Shown here: positions 35,636-40,487 of the stretch, piece after piece | Layout of the letters: each line of letters starts with the position of its first letter | How positions within the stretch are numbered: the first letter of the stretch is position 1 | Assembly: GCA_003169695.1 (NCBI GenBank) | Contig: PNAS01000027.1 | Span: 1 to 40,487 of the forward strand | Direction of reading: 5' to 3' | Length of the DNA: 40,487 nucleotides | Origin: Spartobacteria bacterium | Lineage (GTDB): Bacteria > Verrucomicrobiota > Verrucomicrobiia > Chthoniobacterales > UBA10450 | Translations under genes and position numbers: made by a program | Notes under the pieces: generated by a model | What the model was told of the DNA's origin: nothing | What the model saw: the letters and a program-made list of their open reading frames with translations, nothing else | Databases searched by the model: none

Positions 35636-37440
35636 TCAATCCGCGCCAGAGGTAGTAGGAAGATGATGACCGATGCAGCACAGTTGGAGGACGAGCCACC
35701 AAAGGACCGGAGCGGCCGGCGAAAAAAAGCCGAGTTCCGAGATGAAACCATGAGCCATGTCATTCCTGAGGTTGAAGCCAAATTTCTCGACGAGAATCCC
35801 TCGCAGATTGAAGGTACGCTCCCGACCAAATAGAAGCTCCATCTGCGGATGGTAGAGCAGCTTGCCGAGGAGTCTCTCTTGCTGCGTTCCTTCAGATTCC
35901 ACGGTTGAGGTTACGATGCCGCGCTGCTCAAACACTGAACGGATCGACGCCTCCAATTGCGGCACTAAGAGATGAACAGCGATAAGCCAGTCGCCAACTA
36001 GCCCAGCGTGTAACCCTGCGAGGTAGATTCCTTCATGACCTTGCGGAATAAATGGATTGCTCGTTATCAGGAAGCGCAGGTCTTCCATCCTACAGGGATG
36101 TTCTTCGTTGATTTGAACTCGCGCCACCTCGATCAGTTCCGCTACGTGGGGCCATTCGAACTGTCGAGCGTGAAAATATGCGCTCTTCATTAACCATTCG
36201 TCGCGTTCGGGACCGGGAGAGACTGGCATTGGCCCGATCTGGTCGGCGGTCAACCCGCTTTTCGTTACTGTCGCTGCTGGCATTATGTGCATCCAGACGG
36301 ACTGCTGGGTCTCTGACTCCACAGAGCGCTTGATATCGTCGGGATCCGGAGCCGGGCGTATGAAGGCCAATTTAAAGAGTGCCTTCTCGAACGGAACACC
36401 GCGAACGTGCTGTTTCCCGAGTGCGGCTAATTTTTCCGAGAGAGCTTCAACCTTCTCCACGATCTCGTCACTAAGCGCCAATGGAGCCATCTGCCGCATC
36501 CCCAGCTTCTGTAGTTCTCGGAATTCGCGGTGGACTTCCGCCTGGCGCTCGTCGGGAGCTCCAGCCTGTCGGAGCTTTTGAAATCCCATTCCCATCCAAT
36601 GAGCGGCGAATAGATGGTCCGGCTTCTCACCTGCGAGATTTGCTTTCGCCTTCCGCACCCAGCACTCCGCAGCTTGAATCAGCGCATTTTTGGCAGCGCT
36701 AGGATCTGGGTGACCGAACTTCGCGCACAAATCCCAGTATTCATGTGCTTGATCCCACTGTTCGCTTGCGCCGAATTGCTCTGCAAGTTCGCGGCATATT
36801 TTTGCGAATTTCGCCGCATCAACGCGCTTTTGGCGCACCAGCATTTGGATTAACCTCGCACAAAGAAAACCAGCCTCCGGCCTGTCTTTGTACTTTAGAA
36901 TGCTTGCCTCGACATCATTGCAGACGCTTACATGTAGCGGCTTTTTTCGTCCAAGCTTTGCGGATAGCGCAAGTGCCCGCTCAAGCCGTTCCGTGAACAA
37001 AGGCCAGTGTTCCACATCCTCCAACCGATGTGCTGATTCAACGAAAGACACCACGGCCATTTCTGCGGCTTCGTGTCTGCGGCGAATTCCCAAAGGATAG
37101 CTCCCACGCGCGCCTTGAATTCGGAGTCCTGGATCTCGCCGATCATGTTTTCCAAGGCATCCAGACCGGACGCACACAGGTCGATGGGCCCCCTCCAGCT
37201 GGGCTCATATGGATTTCCCCGGTTGGAGTAGTCCGCATGGAGTGAAGCAACCTTCGCGAGAAAGGCAAATGTCCGAAAACCTCGTGGGTCACCTTGCTGC
37301 TTCAGGCGTTCGGCTTCGGCCAGCAGTGGTCCCGCGTAGCTGTGGGACTGTTTCCTCGGATGTTTTGAGATGACGTCTTGCCACTTGTACAAGCGCAAAT
37401 CCTCGGCAGTGACTCCCTCAGGTGTAGCTTCGTTGTCCAT
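35636..37440 (-). pseudogene. DUF4209-type gene broken by a frameshift
   Basis: The protein would be about 600 aa in two overlapping frames. The N-terminal part begins at ATG 37440 (or TTG 37458) and runs in one frame to about 37074 (FKARVGAILWEFAAD). The rest starts in the next frame as RRHEAAEMAVVSFVESAHRL near 37075 and continues to a stop at 35636. Its C-terminal region resembles DUF4209: LVPQLEASIRSVFEQRGI, LLYHPQMELLFGRERTFNLRGILVEKFGFNLRNDMAHGFI. The R-N-D-M-A-H there fits the HEPN nuclease signature R-x4-H, an inference. One indel at 37070-37090 explains the split. It may be a decayed gene, a programmed frameshift, or a sequencing error. Confidence 0.7.
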
Positions 37441-37571
37441 GTTTGCTAGCGCGGTCAACTATAGTTGCCACTTTATTACTTGCTCTGACAAACACGGCGC
37501 TGCCATCGTGTCCTGGCGAACACATCGAGCCCGACGCCCTTGTCCCACCTCCTTCTTCCAAGGAGCTACAG

Positions 37572-39785
37572 TCAAAGCAAGAGCGTCTCTTCATTCGCCG
37601 AGGGCACTGTGACATTCGCAAACTTCTTCATTAGCTCATCGAGTTTCGCCGCGTAATAGTCGATGTTTTCGTCGCGGTTCTCCGGATCGAAAGCTGAGGC
37701 GAGTTTGGCGTTTTCGTAGGCGGCGACCTTCTTGGTCGTGCCGGTGATGTAGTAGCTGACTTGCTCGCCGGGTTTGTAGTCGCGGCCGCTCGCCAAGGCG
37801 AGCTCGTAGGCGGCGGCGCGGTTGCGAGCGGAGCCGGCGATTTTTTGCCGATACTTCTCCAGCGAATCCTGGAGCGTATCGGTCTTCATAAGCCAGGTGA
37901 TTGGCCATGCGCGTTCGCGGATTTTTCGTTCGAAGTCGGTCCGCAGGTCATTGATCCCTTCCGGCTTTCCTTCCATGAGGAGCTTGATCATTTCCTCGAG
38001 GAAAACGCGCTGGAACTTTTCGAGCCCGCGCGACTTGAGGGCACCGCCCTTGATGATGACTTCGCCATCGCGAGTGAGGAGCGCGTAGTTTTTCGCTTTG
38101 TAGCTGAACATCGCGTCGAACTGTTCGTCGAATTCGACCTCGATCCCGGGCGGCAACTCTTTTCCGAGGGCGTCTCGCAATTCGTCCGCGTTGGCGTTCG
38201 GCGGCGGAACGAAATAGATGCCGTCAGTGTCGACTTCGATGACCTGGGCGCCGTGCGCGTTCAGCCAATCGATCATCTTCTGCAAGAGCTCACGCCCGAT
38301 CTGGGTGACGCGGGCGGCCGCGTCGAAATCGGCAAAGTTCCCCTGAGCGAAACCAAGGTAGCCGTAGAAGCTGTTGATCAGAATCTTGAAGGTGTTCTGG
38401 AGCGCATGGAGGTGATGCCACCTCTGGCGGTTGCTTTCCTTATGCGTCGATTGCATCTGCGCCTTGGCTTCGAGCCGGAAGGTGCGCAGATCGGTCAACA
38501 GATGGCGGAAGATCTGGAGCTGGTCGGTCACGGGGAAGCAATCGAACTGGAGCATGACGGAGGGATAAAGCGATGCGATGTCGCAATGCCAGACGTTGCG
38601 CGCGACGCCCGTGAAAAAGATCGCGGTGTAACCGCCCTCGAAGCCGCGCACCATCGGCATCTCCGGAATGGAATGGCGCTGCCGGTAATACTCGCGGAGG
38701 AAGAGCGCGTTGATGCGCGTGGCGTTGCCCCGCACGATCACGTCCTGATAATTGTAGGGAAAAATCTGCGCCTGAATGAAGTAACTGGGGCTCAGAAGAT
38801 CGGCCACGGCCCGTGTTTCGCGCACCGCGCAAAGGGCGCGTTGTTGGAAGCAATCGGAATTTTCGAGATAGGCGCGCTGGAGTTCCTTGCCTCCGAGCGA
38901 TGAGATTTGCGCTTCGTCGGTGATTCCAAAGTGTTGCGCCACATCAATCCGCTCGAAGCCGGACAGGCTGCGCATGCCGACATCGTAAAATTGCGCGAGC
39001 AGAAATGTGTCGACGAAATGCCGGCCATCGACCGTGAATTTTGGATAATCGATTGTCTTCTCCGCGATCTGGAGCCGTGATGGACGCGAGCGCAAAAAAC
39101 CGCCGCCGCGTCCCCAATCGAGTTTCACTTTCGCTTTGCGCGCGCGCGCGACAAGATACGGCAGATCGAAGCGAAAGAGGTTGTGGCCTTCGATCACATC
39201 GGGGTCGCGTTCCTTGATGATCGCGGTCAGACGCTTGAGCGCGGCACGCTCTGATTCTTCAGTCGTGGCCGGATCGACCACGATCACTTTTTGCCATCCG
39301 CTGTTATCAGAGAGAGCAATGCTCATGATGTGATCGGACGGCTGCGACGCGTCGGGGATTTCGGTTTCGCCGCCGACGAAGGAAAGAACTTCGAGCTGGA
39401 GGCGGCGCAGCTCTTCGAAAGGAAGACCTTTAAACAGAGTGCGTCCCGTCGAGGTCAGGTAATGCTGCACCGGATCGCTCAGCGCGAAGAAACTGCGGCC
39501 AGCGCTTTTCAGGCCGTTGCGGAGGGCGATCAATTCCTTCCAACTGTCGACGCTAACCCGCCAGTTATAGCGCAAATCGCCCTCGAGCTTTTCGGCATCG
39601 ATATTAAGATCGGTGACGTCGGAATCGCACCAGACGAAGGGGTGGAACGGCTCAATGTCGACGGTGGTCGATCCGTCTTCTTCGCGCCGGTAAACCTTGA
39701 CGGTCCCAGTGTCGCCGAGCTCGATCGCGACGATCCGCGGAGTTGGGTCGGAGCCGAAGAGGAGCTGGTTTTCCTCGAAAGCCAT
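37572..39785 (-). CDS. Family-B DNA polymerase (Pol II-like)
   Basis: A 737-aa polymerase with all three catalytic motifs: motif A DIASLYPS (D402), motif B KILINSFYG (about 467-475) and motif C DTDG (D519 and D521). The N-terminal exonuclease domain keeps ExoII (GHNLFRFD, N202 and D207). ExoI, expected as D-x-E near residue 132, reads E132-V-L134, and the expected ExoIII Tyr-x3-Asp reads R316 and A320 (RALCAVRETRA). Proofreading may be weak or absent. ATG 39785 is preferred to 39818 because MAFEENQLLFGSDPTPRIVAIELGD begins a family-like N-terminus. The role is probably repair or translesion synthesis; a replicative role is unlikely. Confidence 0.9.
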   Translation of the reverse strand: MAFEENQLLFGSDPTPRIVAIELGDTGTVKVYRREEDGSTTVDIEPFHPFVWCDSDVTDLNIDAEKLEGDLRYNWRVSVDSWKELIALRNGLKSAGRSFFALSDPVQHYLTSTGRTLFKGLPFEELRRLQLEVLSFVGGETEIPDASQPSDHIMSIALSDNSGWQKVIVVDPATTEESERAALKRLTAIIKERDPDVIEGHNLFRFDLPYLVARARKAKVKLDWGRGGGFLRSRPSRLQIAEKTIDYPKFTVDGRHFVDTFLLAQFYDVGMRSLSGFERIDVAQHFGITDEAQISSLGGKELQRAYLENSDCFQQRALCAVRETRAVADLLSPSYFIQAQIFPYNYQDVIVRGNATRINALFLREYYRQRHSIPEMPMVRGFEGGYTAIFFTGVARNVWHCDIASLYPSVMLQFDCFPVTDQLQIFRHLLTDLRTFRLEAKAQMQSTHKESNRQRWHHLHALQNTFKILINSFYGYLGFAQGNFADFDAAARVTQIGRELLQKMIDWLNAHGAQVIEVDTDGIYFVPPPNANADELRDALGKELPPGIEVEFDEQFDAMFSYKAKNYALLTRDGEVIIKGGALKSRGLEKFQRVFLEEMIKLLMEGKPEGINDLRTDFERKIRERAWPITWLMKTDTLQDSLEKYRQKIAGSARNRAAAYELALASGRDYKPGEQVSYYITGTTKKVAAYENAKLASAFDPENRDENIDYYAAKLDELMKKFANVTVPSANEETLLL

Positions 39786-39875
39786 GGGCCAGCAACTACG
39801 CGGCATTAGACGGGACAATCAAGTAGTGGCCAATACCCGTATGCCTTTTCGTCGCCGCTCTGGTATAGGTGCGAG

Positions 39876-40487
39876 ATGAAGATTCTTTACTTCTCTATTG
39901 CGCTCGCGCTCATCACTTCGCCGCTTCTCGCACAATCAAATCCAAAATCGCTCGCCGACGCCGAGTTGCCGTCACTCCTAACGATTTATAAAGATCTTCA
40001 TGCGCACCCGGAGCTTTCCATGCACGAAGAGAGATCGTCCGCGGTTGTAGCGAAGGAATTGAAGGCTGCGGGTTGCGAAGTCACCGATCACGTTGGCAAG
40101 TATGACAAGCCAGGCCTGACTGGGTACGGCGTCGTGGGGATGATGAAAAATGGTCCCGGCCCGACGGTTCTCGTCCGCACGGACCTGGACGCGTTGCCGG
40201 TGCACGAGGAGACAGGCCTCCCGTATGCGAGCACGGTCATGACAAAGGATGCCGATGGCCGGGATGTCTCGGTGATGCACGCGTGCGGACACGATATTCA
40301 CATGTCCACGTTCATTGGCGTGGCGCGTTCGCTCGGGAAATTGAAGGACCAATGGCATGGCACCATCATGTTCGTCGGCCAACCGGCTGAAGAGGCCGGC
40401 GCAGGTGCACGCGCGCTCCTGAACGATGGGCTTTACACACGATTCGGAAAACCAGATTTCGCGCTCGGATTTCACGATCGCGCGGAA
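39876..40487 (+). CDS. M20D amidohydrolase, 3' end cut by window
   Basis: The open frame from ATG 39876 runs to the window end (204 codons). It starts with a signal peptide (MKILYFSIALALITSPLLAQ). The mature part matches M20D amidohydrolases: IYKDLHAHPELSMHEE, VLVRTDLDALPVHEETGLPYA, VMHACGHDIHMSTF and MFVGQPAEEAGAGARALL. HACGHD is the metal-binding/active-site segment. Such enzymes hydrolyse N-acyl amino acids. It runs divergently from the polymerase gene, and AGGTGCGAG precedes the start. The C-terminus and the dimerisation domain are outside the window. Confidence 0.93.
   Translation, partial: MKILYFSIALALITSPLLAQSNPKSLADAELPSLLTIYKDLHAHPELSMHEERSSAVVAKELKAAGCEVTDHVGKYDKPGLTGYGVVGMMKNGPGPTVLVRTDLDALPVHEETGLPYASTVMTKDADGRDVSVMHACGHDIHMSTFIGVARSLGKLKDQWHGTIMFVGQPAEEAGAGARALLNDGLYTRFGKPDFALGFHDRAE

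Noticed and set aside
37761..38903. 380-aa open frame antisense to the family-B polymerase
   Set aside because: The polymerase frame holds all catalytic motifs, and the antisense frame is compositionally a shadow.
1..40487. CRISPR array, tRNA/rRNA, insertion sequences, prophage or att sites
   Set aside because: No regularly spaced repeats, tRNA T-loop-like motifs, transposase or integrase proteins were recognised by eye; a computational scan (tRNAscan, CRISPR finder) could still find weak ones.
39876..40487. Antisense open frame 39978-40475
   Set aside because: The plus-strand frame has the HACGHD and DLDALP motifs of M20D enzymes, so the antisense frame is a shadow.

Overview
This 40.5 kb window looks like ordinary chromosome from a GC-rich, Gram-negative-type bacterium, most plausibly a member of Verrucomicrobiota (Spartobacteria/Chthoniobacterales-like). 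That placement is an inference from gene content and protein style: many secreted or membrane proteins, a short SigA-like sigma factor, a family-B DNA polymerase, GTG/TTG starts and weak Shine-Dalgarno sites. No rRNA, tRNA, CRISPR array, transposase or phage gene was recognised.

Layout. (1) 40-3335, minus strand: an NtrC-type response regulator, an NtrY-like histidine kinase, then an intergenic gap with a textbook sigma-54 -24/-12 promoter and palindromic upstream half-sites, leading into a small membrane protein gene. Together they look like a self-contained sigma-54 circuit. (2) 3454-7104: a decayed M20 peptidase gene, a ComM/YifB-type AAA+ ATPase and, divergently, a sigma-70 family factor. 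(3) 7198-21512: a cell-surface glycan region, interrupted by pyruvate kinase. It holds an FkbM methyltransferase-glycosyltransferase fusion, a membrane-anchored SGNH hydrolase, two very large multi-domain glycosyltransferases in tandem (965 and 1335 aa), a polytopic membrane protein and a SAM methyltransferase related to the N-terminus of the 1335-aa protein. (4) 21593-27349, minus strand: sulfotransferase-like protein, class IV aminotransferase (catalytic lysine apparently replaced by His), MutS and a TPR protein, closely packed in its downstream half. (5) 27519-35545: mostly exported or stress-type proteins. These are a 3D-domain protein, an S9 peptidase, a DoxX-like protein, an exported HNH protein, two paralogous exported Cys/His (CHAP-like) proteins, a GNAT acetyltransferase, a glutathionyl-hydroquinone reductase, a DUF2459 lipoprotein and a severed FtsX/MacB permease tail. 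(6) 35636-40487: a frameshifted DUF4209-type gene, a family-B DNA polymerase with degenerate proofreading motifs, and the 5' part of an M20D amidohydrolase cut by the window end.

The most interesting signals are the sigma-54 regulatory unit with its small target gene, the aminotransferase lacking the Schiff-base lysine beside a sulfotransferase-like gene, the polymerase with eroded exonuclease motifs, the mirrored modular glycosyltransferases, and two long imperfect inverted repeats between genes (26502-26600 and 33352-33505). Two gene remnants and one frameshifted gene show that parts of the window are decaying. All functional calls are from reading the sequence and memory of protein families; no database search was run.
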